Below are positions 1 through 11,274 of a stretch of DNA of 26,910 nt, one piece after another. The stretch spans positions 1 through 26,910 of the forward strand of contig JAMYWO010000360.1 of NCBI GenBank assembly GCA_024220525.1. The letters run 5' to 3'. The number at the start of each line of letters is the position of its first letter. Position 1 is the first letter of the stretch. Position numbers and translations under genes: made by a program. This DNA is from Cochliopodium minus. Its lineage: Eukaryota; Discosea; Himatismenida; Cochliopodiidae. The notes under the pieces were generated by a model. The model did not search any database and was not told where the DNA came from. It saw nothing but the letters and a program-made list of their open reading frames with translations.

Positions 1-95
1 TAAAAATAAAAATAAAAATAAAAATAAAAATAAAAATAAAAATAAAAATAAAAATAAAAACAAAAACAAAAATAAAAATAAAAATAAATAATAAT
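1..95. repeat. (TAAAAA)n microsatellite in an intron
   Basis: A hexamer TAAAAA repeats from base 1 with minor C interruptions near 61-67. It lies inside the intron following the last visible exon of the EGF/TIG gene (T-rich on the coding strand). It resembles the homopolymer-like introns elsewhere in the window and is not a telomere repeat. Confidence 0.85.
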
Positions 96-3000
96 ACTTC
101 AAAAATAAAAAAATCTTATAAAAAGAAAACAAAAAATAACCAAAATGAAAAAAATAAAAAAAAAACTTTTTTTACCACTACATGTACCATGAGAGTTACA
201 ATCGCTGTTGAATGAGCAGTCAAATTGGTCACAGTTTGGTACTTTGAAACCTGAATTACAAGTACATTTGTTAGGTCCAGTACAAGTACCATTACCACAG
301 CTAGTGGAGCAAGAAAATTTTTCTTTAAAAAATAAATAATGAAAATAAAATAAAATAAAATAAATGAGTTCATAATTAAAACAAAAAATCAAGTAAAAAA
401 AAATTTACCACAAGAATCTCCAGTATAACCATCATTACATGAACAGTTATTTGGTCCTTTTCAAATATATAATAAAAAAAAAAAAGAAAAGAAAAAAAAA
501 AAGAAATTTACCTATACATTGACCTTGTCCACCACAATTATTCACCTTTTGTTTAAATTTAAAAAAAAAAGAAATAAATTTAAATTCTTTTCGATAAAAT
601 TGAATTGAAAAAAAAAAATTTACGAGTGAACAATCAAATGTATTACAACTTGCTGTTCTGTATCCAGTAAAACAAGAACAAGTACTAGGTCCTTTACATT
701 AAGAATTGATTAAATGAAATGAATAAAATAAAATTAAATAAAAAATTTACCAGAGCATAGACCGTTCCCGTTACAATTATTCAAAGAAAGACAGTCAAAG
801 TTTTGACAGCTCGCTCCTGAGTATCCGGTAGAACAAGTACAAGTATTAGGAGCTAATTTTAAAAATATGTCAATAAAAAAATATGAATAATATAAATAAA
901 ACGAAAAAATAAAACGAAAAAATTAAAAAAAAAAATAAAATGCAACAAAAAAATAACTAATTAAATTGTAAAAAATCAAATCAAAAAAAAATTACAAAAT
1001 AAAAAATTAAATCAATAAAAAATGCAATAAAAATGAAAAAAACTTTGAATATCAAAAAAAAAAAAATTATGAAATTACCACTGCATGTTCCACGATTTGT
1101 ACAATTATTGTTTCTTTGGGAACAGTCAAACTGATTACAAATGGAACCAGTATATCCAGAATCACAAGAACACTGATTGGCACCCGAACAGTTTCCGTTG
1201 TTGGAGCAGTTGTTTTGGGCAGAACAGTCGAATGAACCACAAGTAGTTCCTGTATAACCTGGATTACAAGAACAATTGTTTGGACCTATTTTTAAAAACA
1301 TTAAAATGAAAACTAAACAAAAAGATCAGCATTACAAAAAAAATAAAAAAATAAACAATTTGCATTAAATAATGAAACTAATAAACAAAATTAACAAAAC
1401 TAAAAACATAAAATGAAAACTAAACAAAAATAAACTAAACTTAAAAAAAAACAAGTCTAAAATAATTAAACAAATAAGATATCGAAATATTTAATAATAA
1501 AGTTGAAAAAATATCAAACATAAAATAAAAAAAAAAAACATTAAAAAATACCTGAACAATATCCATTCGCACCACAATTAACTACAGTACAAACAGGAAT
1601 ATTACAACTGCTTCCTGTCCAACCAGAAGTACAAGTACACCTTAAATTTAAAAATATATGAGAACTAAAAATTGATATATTTTTTTTGGTTACGTGTTGG
1701 GAGCCACACAACTTCCTGCAACACAATTAGTTATGTCTGTACACAAAGCAGTGTTGCAATTAGTTCCGTTCCACCCAGGAAAACAAGTACATACACCTGC
1801 AGTAACACATGTCCCATGGCCACTGCCTATTTAAAAATCAAAAAAATTAACAATTCTTAATGAATAAAATCAAAAAAATCAAAAAAAAAATTTAAAATAA
1901 ATCATCAAAATTATAAATTAAAAAAATAAAAAAAAACTAATAAGAATAGATTTTAAAAAAAATGGATTACAACTTCCTGGACAGTTTATAATATTACATG
2001 TAGGCCCTGTATAACCTGAAAAACATTGACAAACTCCCAAACCCACACAAGTTCCGTTGTTGCAAGGATTGGTTAAGTTACCACATGCAGTAGAGCTCAA
2101 GTTTGAACAACCAACTCTGAAATTAATAAATTAAAAAGTTGTTTTTAAAAGTTTAATAAAAATGTTTCGTACCCTGACCAACCAGGATCACATGTACAGT
2201 TCCCTGATAAACAAGTACCATGACCACTGCCTAATACATTGAAAAAAAATAATTTTTAAATAATTTTATTTATTTTATTGGGTTTTACAACTATCATTTC
2301 CGGGACAAGCTTGACTAAAGGTCAAAAAAACAGTGTCTGTGGTAAATGTTGTTCCGTTGTTCAAAGATACTGAAACTGGCTGGGCTCCATCAGTCCACAT
2401 AACATCCGCAGGCAAAGTGACATTCAAAGTGTTTGCATTTACAATTATCACCTTCACATTTTTTATCAAAATTAAAACCGAAGAGGAGAATAAAATTTAA
2501 GATTTCAAATAAAAAAAATGAGATGTTAAATAGATGTTTGAGCATAAAAAATAAGATTGAAATATGTATATTTTGAAATGTTGGGAATTCAAGCAAAAGA
2601 TTATTTTGATACTTTTTTTTTTCTTACATTCTTCAAGATGTTGCTTCCAATTTTGACTTGGACTGCTGTTGGTGTGGTTGAAAAATTGTTGTAGAAATTC
2701 TGTCCTGATATTTGGACAACTGTATTGTTTCCATAGTATCCATACTAGATGTATGAAAGGTATTAATATGAAATTTGAGTGATTTATTTTGGATTATTTA
2801 TTTGAGTATATTTTACCTTTGTATTGGGAGTTACTCCTATTATTGAAGTATCAATGAAATATTGTATATTTAATTTTGCATAATAGACTGCCACTCCTCT
2901 CGGATTGTTCGATGTTGTATTTACGATAAAGTTGAAGGTCAATCCTGCATTGATCGCACTTGTATTCCATTGTATGCTATTTGGTATGATATTGAAGATA

Positions 3001-3638
3001 TTGGAGTTAGCTGATGGATTCAAAACTGCTGTTGTACAATTCACATTTATTCCACCAGATGAGAAATAAGAATTCTGAAATAAATAAAGATGTGTTTATA
3101 AATGATATGAGTATATGAAGATGGATGGATAGATCCTATATTTTTGAATGAACTCCAACTAAAAAAATGGAATTTATTTTTACAATATAATTTGTTGATC
3201 CTGATCCTGGGTTGATGATTGAAGCTCTCAATGTAATATTCATAAATTGTATTGTTGAATTAATCAAAGAGAGAAATGTGACAGGATATGTGATTGTGAC
3301 ATATTCTGTGAATGAATTAGAACTTGTGGTAGATGCATTTGCCTATGGCAAATTATCAAAAATAAAATTGAATATTTTTGAATGAAAGGCTCGAAATAGA
3401 AAGGTAATCTGATATAAATTTATAAAATTCTTAATTTTCTTACAGATGTGGCATCAGAATTGTCGGTAATGTTTGATAAGTTTATCCAATCTCTTCCGTT
3501 GGATGTTTGGGTTTGTGTAATAGATGATCCTAACGAATATCCTCCCAATGATGGAAAATATAATGGTCCCATTTGTGCACAATTGAATATATGAAAATAT
3601 AATGCCAATATAATTAATATTTTCGATCCAATCTTCAT
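1..3638 (-). CDS. Secreted/surface protein with TIG and EGF-like repeats (3' end outside window)
   Basis: Fifteen exons can be joined on the minus strand: 3638-3444, 3342-3184, 3074-2817, 2744-2628, 2451-2289, 2230-2173, 2116-1971, 1826-1694, 1640-1552, 1285-1079, 852-751, 691-624, 545-512, 456-409, 322-176. All have GT-AG borders and compatible phases, giving 641 residues so far; the gene runs off the left edge inside an intron. The start at 3638 is chosen because it opens a clear signal peptide (MKIGSKILIILALYFHIFNC). Exons 2-3 encode an Asn/Thr-rich beta domain that I do not recognise firmly (DUF11-like in flavour). Exons 4-5 form an IPT/TIG-like fold: a GNNTVVQISGQNF strand followed by TPTAVQVKIG. 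From exon 6 onward there are about ten EGF-like modules of the CSGHGTC / CxCxxGYTGxxC type. Expected role: cell-surface adhesion or recognition, by analogy with TIG/EGF proteins of dictyostelids. No transmembrane segment is visible inside the window. Most introns within the EGF part are phase 1. The exact splice sites are inferred, not confirmed. Confidence 0.8.
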
Positions 3639-4463
3639 TTTATGTTTTCCGTTCAAAACTTTTAAATTCGATATAAAAACGATATTTTTTTTTATTTTTC
3701 TTTTCTTTTCTTTATAAACTATCCTGTTTAAAAAAAAATTAAAGTTCATACAGAATTCCTTTTACGAATATTCATAAAGAAGAGTTTTACTTTTTCTTAT
3801 CAAGTTTTGCTTATCAAAGTTTATATCATTTTAAAAAACTTGTTAATATTATTATTCCATTTTTCGGAGATCTCCTCTTGATAAAAAAATTCCTCCAGTG
3901 AAATTTTATCATCACTAAAAGTTCCTCAAAATAATTTTGAAAAATCTGAATTGTTTCATGTTATAAGAAAAGGAAGTTCCTATTTGTCGGATCTTCTCTT
4001 TCAAAAGTTACTCTTTGATAAAAAAAAAAAATTTTTGACAAAAAAAGGGATTTGGGATATCAATTTGAAGTTATAATTGTGAATTAACTTATTTTGATTG
4101 AATTAAATTATTTGATTGAAAAAAGAAATAAAACTTTGAATTTACTTTACTATGCATAAATCAATTTAATTTTTTTTTGTTTTTGTTTGGGGAAATCCTT
4201 GATAAATATCAAAGAATTTGTAAGCTTGGTTATTTATTTTTAATTTATATTCAAACCAAAATATTTTAATCTCGTTTGTTCTTTAGTTTATGACAAAATT
4301 TCAATCAAAAATGAAATTTTTCTAAATTTGTTGATGGTTTTGGTTGATTAATCGTATTTTGAAAGCGGATAAAGAGAACTCATTTAAAAAAATAATAATA
4401 AAAATCATCAAAATAAAATTATTTATTAATTAAATAATAAAATAGATAAAAAAAAATTAGAGA
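3639..4463. promoter_or_regulatory. Divergent intergenic region between the EGF/TIG gene and the Zn2Cys6 gene
   Basis: This is 825 bases without a supportable gene, between two divergent start codons, so it should hold both promoters. It has mixed AT-rich composition, unlike the homopolymer-like introns. Visible details are a perfect 10-bp palindrome GGAGATCTCC at 3866-3875 preceded by C (a CGG triplet at 3865-3867), two more CGG triplets at 3988-3990 and 4366-4368, and several CTTGATAAA-like stretches. No experimentally grounded promoter motif can be assigned. Confidence 0.4.
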
Positions 4464-6057
4464 ATGAAATCAACAAATAAGAAGAGGAAAAGAATAGTGA
4501 AAGAAAAGATGGCAATATGTGCATGTTTTCAATGCAGAAAAAGCCATAAAAAATGTAATTTCCTCCGAATAAACTAAAAAAAAAATCAACCATAAAATAT
4601 TATTTCAAATTTTTATACACAAAAATTTCTTTTGATAGGTAATAATGAAAGACCATGCATGAATTGTGTAAAATCAAAATTGGATTGTTATGACATCATC
4701 AAAAATAGTACCTCCATATTGAAAGTAGCACCAATATTATTGGCAGCCCAACAAAATTCACAAGATGGAAAAGAACCTTTCAAATTCCAAATAAATGTAA
4801 ATAATAGACAGGAGATAAGATATATAAAATCAGAAGAGGGAGATAATAAACAATCCATAAAATTATCTGAGAACAATGTTAATAATTATCCAGAACAAGA
4901 AGAAAACATTAATATAGTCAACAATACCAATAATATTAATTTTGAACAACAAATGAAAAATATGTTCATAATAAAGACTGAAGAACAAGAAGATAATAAT
5001 GGGATGAATGGGAATTATAATAATAGTGAAAATAATAAGAGTATTTTACAAAAAATGTTGGCGGAAAAAAATCAAGAAAATAAGGGGAAAATGATTTCAG
5101 AGAAAAAATTTAATATAAATAATAATAATAACAATATCTCATTATCTTCATACAAAATAAGTGATATAATCAGCCACAATAACAGTGACATCTATTTCGA
5201 TAATTCAAATGAGATGGATCCTTCCATCATGAGCTCCTCAGATAACATAGTTGACCAATTTCTTTCAAATGAAGAAAGTAAAGTTATACAAGAGCTGAGA
5301 GAGGAGATAAACTCATTGAAATCACAATTGTTAGTGAAGCAGAACATGATAGATGAAAATGTAGATAATCCACTGCAGAATCAACGACCATATTTTAATC
5401 CTTATATTGCTCCTTTTTTCATTCCATATCTCACTTTTAAACATGATTTCAATTATATGTTGCTTTCTTTTGCCAAAAATCTCAATTCTAAAAGCTTCCA
5501 TGTCTATTCTATGAATCTCCAGGATATCTCTTCCACTCTTTCCCATCAGCTCGGTTATTATCCAACTCAATTGAAGAATCAGCCTTTATCTGTGATTGCT
5601 CCATTCTGTTCCAATATGCAGTTGGAAGCCTTCTCTGATGTAAAAAAAAAAAAGAAAGAATTTATTAATTATCCTTTCTATAATATAATGATCAAAGAAA
5701 TTTAAATCCAATTTTTAATCATATTGATATATCTTCTATCTCCAACAAATCCATCTGCCATCTTTGATTATCTTTCAATAATTATCTTTTTTTATAAAAA
5801 ATATTTTTTTTTTTTTTTTTTAAAAAAAGAATTTGGTGCACAAATGTGAAGAAAGAGTAAATTACATGAAACTTATCACTTACGCCAGAAACAAGTTTGG
5901 GATCTTGTGTGAAGTAGAATGTGAATGCGCTGTTTATTGTGAAGAACCCAAGCGACCTTCTTACGTCTTCGCAGTTGTTAAGGGAGTAAGATCTGTAGAT
6001 TACAATCTCAACAGTGATACTTTGAACACCAGGTTTCTTAATTGGAATCCTATCTGA
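4464..6057 (+). CDS. Zn(II)2Cys6 binuclear-cluster transcription factor with PAS-like C-terminal region
   Basis: Three exons (4464-4554, 4639-5639, 5830-6057) give 439 residues. The zinc cluster lies at about residues 21-47 and is split by intron 1 inside the third cysteine codon (T|GT). Joined, it reads CFQCRKSHKKC then NNERP then CMNCVKSKLDC, exactly CX2CX6CX5CX2CX6C. A basic stretch (KKRKR, then KEK) precedes it and could serve as a nuclear signal. The middle (about residues 75-240) is Asn/Glu-rich and probably disordered. A short coiled coil follows (about 245-265, EELREEINSLKSQLL-like spacing). The last 170 residues look like a PAS-type fold (FHVYSMNLQDISSTLSHQLG, then LKNQPLSVIAP). In fungi the Zn2Cys6 plus PAS combination is known from the gluconeogenesis regulators ERT1/AcuK; the specific target here is unknown. 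Intron 2 is pyrimidine-rich. The start is the first ATG in frame. The gene is divergent from the EGF/TIG gene and convergent with the CoA-binding gene. Confidence 0.82.
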
Positions 6058-6350
6058 TTTCTTATATCTCTTTTTTTTTTTTTTTGAAACTTTTTTTTTG
6101 CTTTTTGCTAAAAAAAAAAACCACGTATATTTCTTTTTACAAAAAAAATTTTGTATTTGAAATTTAAAAAAAAAACTTTTTAATTTTTTCCTTATTGAGA
6201 TTCAATAAATTTTTTTTTTCTTAACAAATTTTTTTGAGTTTGACCAACACAATTTACATTGCTCTTTATTATCTTTACAAAATTTTGTTAAAGTTATTAC
6301 AAAACAAAACTAAATTCTCATTTTAACAAATATATGATCATTTGGTTTAT

Positions 6351-7015
6351 TTAAAGACTTTCAGGAGAAAAGTTTAATTCACAAACTACAGAACAATCTT
6401 CTATTACTTCAATTCCACTATTTTCTAGTTTCTTTTTGGCTTCTTTGTTTTCAGCACCCGGATTAAAGTAAATAAGTCTGGGTTTTGAGATTGCTATTTC
6501 TTCGATCATCTCTTGTTTTATGATGTTGGGAGGGAGATATATGGAGAGAATGTCTATTTTTTCTTTTATTTCAGATATACTTTTGAAACAATCCAAGTTT
6601 TCTATTGTTTTTTCTCTTGGATTAATTGGAAAAACCTATTGAAAGAAGGAAGGATTATATGATTCATTTTGTTCATAAATAGACATATTCTTTATCCACA
6701 ATAAATCATTGATAGATTTACATTTGATATATAGTTATAATTCTTGTTGTAAACTTTGAACATTTGATTAATTACCTTATAATCTTTTGATAAGAATGCC
6801 CTGACACATTTATTTCCAAATTTATTTCTGTCATTTGAAGCACCCAAAACTGCTATTGTTTTTTTTACTTTCATTTTTTTTTTCTTTTGTTTTATCTTTT
6901 TCATTTCCTTTTCTGAATCACTGTATTCTTCATCTTCATTAATATTTTTGGAAATTATAGTCTCTTTATCTTCTTCATCAGATCTATCTTCTTTCCTTTT
7001 GTTAAATTTTTTCAT
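6351..7015 (-). CDS. CoA-binding (YccU-like, CoA_binding_2) protein with charged N-terminal extension
   Basis: Two exons (7015-6776 and 6635-6351, phase 0 intron) encode 174 residues. The first 50 or so are highly charged Lys/Asp/Glu sequence (two poly-Lys blocks), probably disordered or a nuclear/nucleolar signal. From residue 53 the Rossmann-type CoA-binding fold starts: KKTIAVLGASNDRNKFGNK is the nucleotide-binding loop, VFPINP follows the second strand, and later YLPP, YFNPGAENKEA and VIEDCSVVCEL match the pattern of the bacterial YccU family. That family binds CoA or a related nucleotide, and its cellular role is not settled. The protein is close to the family's usual length once the extension is removed. 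The 3' end faces the Zn2Cys6 gene across 293 bases. The start shares a 161-base divergent promoter with the gene at 7177. Confidence 0.78.
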
Positions 7016-7176
7016 TTTTTAATTTTATTTCAAAATTTTTTTTTGGTAATTTCAAATGATTCATTTGAGAAAAGGAAAAGATCTTATCAAATTGGACAAG
7101 ATTTATTTCAAAGAAAAAGTTTGTTTGAAGCCTTTTTGAAAATATACAAAGATCATTGAAAAAAAAATAAAATAAA

Positions 7177-7855
7177 ATGAAAAGCATTTTTTTATTGTTA
7201 TCTATCTTATTTATTTTTAAAGTATACTCAATGCAATTGGATGAGCAAATGAGAGAAAGAATAGCCCAAATGGTAAACAAATTTCTTTAATAAGATAGAA
7301 TTATATTAAATCAAATAAATAAAAATTATATTCTTTCTCCATTTATTTAGCCTCCAGAGATCCAAAAAAAATATTTATGTGCAGGAAATTGTCCACAAAC
7401 TGAAGCAGGAATAGAATGTACATTAAAATGCCTCTCTGAACAATGTAAAAAAGTTTTTTTAATATTCAGAAAGAAATGTATTCCATAATTAAAAATCCTC
7501 TAATAATCATCAATGACTCATTTATTCTTCAAATTACTTAAATATATAAATACATTAATAATTTTTTTCAAAATGAGAATTAAATCATTCATATATGGAT
7601 TATATAGAACAAAAAATTTATTAATTTCTCTCATATTCAATCTTTTCTTTCATGATAGGTTTTAATATCGTTTATAAAAACACCAAAAATTATATGGAAG
7701 AAAATCTAAAAAGATCATTCGATCAATGTTTTAATCAAGAGATCATGGAATTGAGAAAATCTAATCAACACTTTGAACAACAACAACAACCTCCCCAAAA
7801 ACAAAGGGTGAAAACCAGATCAGGTGTCGAAGCAAGAAGAAGAGTCAGACAATAA
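7177..7855 (+). CDS. Small secreted cysteine-containing protein, unrecognised
   Basis: Three exons (7177-7272, 7351-7444, 7659-7855) encode 128 residues. The first 18 residues (MKSIFLLLSILFIFKVYS) form a good signal peptide, so the product probably enters the secretory pathway. The mature part has six cysteines: two CX3C pairs (CAGNC, CTLKC), then EQC and DQC. The second intron interrupts the fifth cysteine codon (T|GT). A short QQQQPPQ run leads into a basic tail ending KTRSGVEARRRVRQ. I do not recognise the family. The twin CX3C spacing recalls small intermembrane-space proteins, but the hydrophobic N-terminus argues for secretion. Its start lies 161 bases from the divergent CoA-binding gene. 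Confidence 0.65.
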
Positions 7856-8447
7856 GATATTTGGAAGAATCAAATCATACTCGTAGGATGGTCTTATTTT
7901 TTTGGTTAAATTTGGATTATCTTTTAAAGATTAAAAATATATTTAAAAAAATAAGATAATGTTATTCTATTCCCATCCATTTATAATCAATGTGAATAAG
8001 AGTCAGATTCTTATATATTTGGTTATATGTTCGTTCCTACATTTATAAATTTCACATCCATTTTTGAACTATTAAATCAATATTTATCAACATCTAGAAT
8101 CCATATGTTAACATTCAACAAATGATTCTTTTGATTCACGATAAAATAATTTCAATTTTATTGCAAACATTCATCATGACTTTAAATATTTCATAATAAA
8201 ATTGAAACAATTCCAAACCAAGCTCTATCACTTTTTTTTTTTTGATATCAATGTTCAATCTGTTGATGTTATTTATATTTTTTTTCACAATGATTTAGGA
8301 CTAATTAAAAAAATAAAAAATAAACATTCCTTTTTTTATAAATATTCATATTTTCAAAAAAAAATTTGTAATTTTAATTCAATTGATTTGAACTAGATAA
8401 AGTCTATCACTATATTGGATTTTGAAACATTTGAAATATCAAAGAAA
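7856..8447. other. Intergenic region upstream of the LRRK-like gene
   Basis: This is about 590 bases of mixed AT-rich sequence with no open frame of convincing composition. It should contain the 3' end of the small secreted-protein gene and the promoter of the LRRK-like gene. An additional 5' exon of that gene cannot be excluded, because its frame stays open upstream of the chosen ATG back to about 8397. Confidence 0.45.
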
Positions 8448-9905
8448 ATGATTCAAGATGAAGAAGAATTGTTTAATAGACTTGTATCATCAATAAGAAA
8501 TGGAAATTTTGATAGTTTAAAATCAACAATACATGATATCAAGAAGAATATAAGTGATATAACAAAGATATTGGAAAAGAAAGAGATTGTAAGGATAGAA
8601 TATAGACCAAACATTTTTATTCTCTATTAATTTATAGGATATATAATCTATTTTAAAACCAATTGATCGAGAATATTAGATATCAGATTTATTTTTCTCA
8701 ATTTTCTTATATTATATCGTTTTCTGTTAACAGAATGATTGGAATTCAAATAAACATGGATTATTGCATTTGGCATGTTCATTAAGAATCAATCATGCAA
8801 TACCCATAGCGAAAGAATTGTTGAATAATGGAGCGAATATCAATTCACAGAACTATTACGTAAAAAAAAAAAAAAATTTTCAAAAATATATTCGATTAGA
8901 TGGTTGTTAACTTGAATCTTTTAATATATAAACTCAATTTCGATGAATGCAGAAATATGTAAGAGATATAAAATTTTATTTGATTTATTTTAACCTTGAC
9001 AATCAAAAACGATAAAATCCATAATGAATGATAAGACACCTTTGCATTTGGCGTGTAAAAACAAAAATCCAAAACTTGTATTTCTATTGTTGAAGAGAGG
9101 AGCAGATTTCAATCTGAAAAATGTAAATAAGGTAAACATAATTTCATTTTTAAAATGGATCGAATTCGAAATCTGATCTTCTATATATCTAATATATCCA
9201 AATAATCAAACAAAGTATACTCCCTCGGATCTATGTTGTATATATAATGACTTCAATAGCTTGAAGTTGTTAATTAAATTTGGAGCTGATCTGAGTTGGC
9301 CAATGAGTACCATCTCGGATTCATCCTCCATCAACAGCGAAAGTGATGGACAAGTATTCTTCTCCACAGAGATAGAAAACGCGATCGTAAAAGAAGAAGA
9401 GAGGAGGAGCAGTTTGGTCAAGCAGTTCCAAGAAGGATCGAAGAACTGGAAGAACTTTTCGTTGCTCATTCCAGGAAACGTTTCTGTAAATTTTGCACCG
9501 AAAGAGTTGGGAGGGGTGCCATTATTGCAGTATGTCATCAACCACATTTCTGACAAACAAAAAAGGAAAGAGATTTGTAAATCGCTCATCAGGACAAGCG
9601 CCATTTTCAACCCTTGTGTCAATAGTAAGCCAAATGTTGTTGATGTTCCACGTGATCTTTTGAAGTATGTCACGGATGACAACATTTGCGATGTTTACGG
9701 AAGTTTTATCAATTTGGACGACTACAACCTTTTGTTTGTTCCTAGTTGGGTTCAAAACATGAGCAACATTGCAGAGTTGTCCATGGAAAATAACAATCTT
9801 TGTTATCTACCATACAAACTGGTCACTTCCAACGCTGTGAAGAAAATAAACGTTAAAAAGAACCCTTTCTCTTCTATTCCCCCTGAAATCAAAGAGAAAC
9901 TCTAT
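8448..9905 (+). other. Ankyrin and LRR part of the ROCO protein
   Basis: Ankyrin repeats are visible as HGLLHLACS with ELLNNGANIN, then TPLHLACKNKN with LLLKRGADFN, then YTPSDLC with LLIKFGADLS. An Asn/Ser and charged linker follows. The LRR part is short, with about three repeats (INLDDYNLLFVPSWV, IAELSMENNNLCYLPYKL, VKKINVKKNPFSSIPPEI), just before Roc. In LRRK proteins these scaffolds mediate protein contacts and autoinhibition. The short LRR is much smaller than in human LRRK2. Confidence 0.75.
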
Positions 9906-11242
9906 GAAGGCTTGCTTGGGCAGTACAGATTCTATCTCAAAAAGCCCAAAGAGTTTGAAAATTGGAAGAACGTCGATTTTGTTATGATTGGTGAGCCAAA
10001 GGGAGGAAAAACTTCTTTGCTTCAATCTTTGAAGGGAAAGGACAATTTGGAGAATCCTTCTTTGACCAATTTCAATTGGAAATATGCCAACGATGTATAT
10101 AATTTCAGAACTTTTGATTTTGAACAAAAAGATATCACTTGTAAAAAAATTTATTTTATTTTTAATTTTTATTTATATTTTTTTTTTCAATTTTTTATTT
10201 TATTTTATTTTTAATATTATTATTTTATTATTTTATTTTTATTTATTATTTTTATTATTTTTTAATTTTATTTTTTTATTAATTTTATTTCATTTTTTTT
10301 TTCAATTATTTTTTTCTTTTAGCTCCTACTTTTAAACTTTTCTTTTCTCAAAAAATGGTTTTTGTTCTTCTTTTCAAACTGACAACATCGAGGGACTTCT
10401 CAAAACTGACTTATTGGTGGGGCACCGTCCTTGAAACAGTACCAGAAGTAAGGCCAGAGCAAATGTTGATAGTGGCAAACATTTCTCAATCAAACGAGTA
10501 CAACGAAGGAATAGAAAATTTGATTTTGCAACAATTTACAAATAATAATGATAAATCGGAGAATAAATCGAATGATACCACACAAATAACCATAATTCCT
10601 CTCAAGAAAAACATCGTCCGTCTTCGTTACAATCCCAACGACAAGTGCTACAACGAAAGTGATTTGGATGACATCCGTGTTCGTATGTCCGAGATTCAGC
10701 TCTCTGTTCAAAACAGTAAGGTGCCTCTTTGTTGGAATACCCTTGACACTGCAATCGCACTCCACAAAAAAGAAAGCACAAAGCACGTAATGTTTTGGGA
10801 CGGTAAAAAAAATAACTTTTTTTATTTTTATTCATTTAAATTTTTTTTTTTATTTTTATTTTTAAAATTTTTTTTTGTTTTTAATTTATTTTTTAATCAA
10901 ATTTTTTTTTTTTAAGAATTCCGATCACTTGCGAGAGATTGTGGTTTTAAATCTGATGGGAGAAATTTGCTGTTGGAAAGCAGAGAGGGCGATGATCTTG
11001 AGGAGAACAACTGGGCAATTGACAAATCACTTTTGGAAGCAACCAATTTTTTGAACGAAAGAGGCATCATTCTCTTTAATCCCAAATCATATCATTCTGA
11101 TTTTAGGAGTGGTTCACCTCAAGTCTCAAACGAAATAGTGATTCTGAATAGACAAGTAAAATTTTCATTTAATTTTTTAGTTTTTTTATTTATGTCATTT
11201 TTTATTTTTGATTTATTTATTTTTTGTTTATATCATTTTTTA

Positions 11243-11274
<32 letters not shown>

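Noticed and set aside
1-95. Telomere-like repeat at the window start
   Set aside because: TAAAAA lacks the G-rich strand of telomeres and sits in an intron flanked by EGF exons.
8202-8396. Possible 64-residue gene or first exon before the ROCO gene
   Set aside because: Low-complexity Phe/Lys/Asn product, no usable donor that joins the ROCO frame.
9206-9685. 159-residue minus-strand open frame
   Set aside because: Antisense to ROCO exon 4, which carries the ankyrin/LRR signal on the plus strand.
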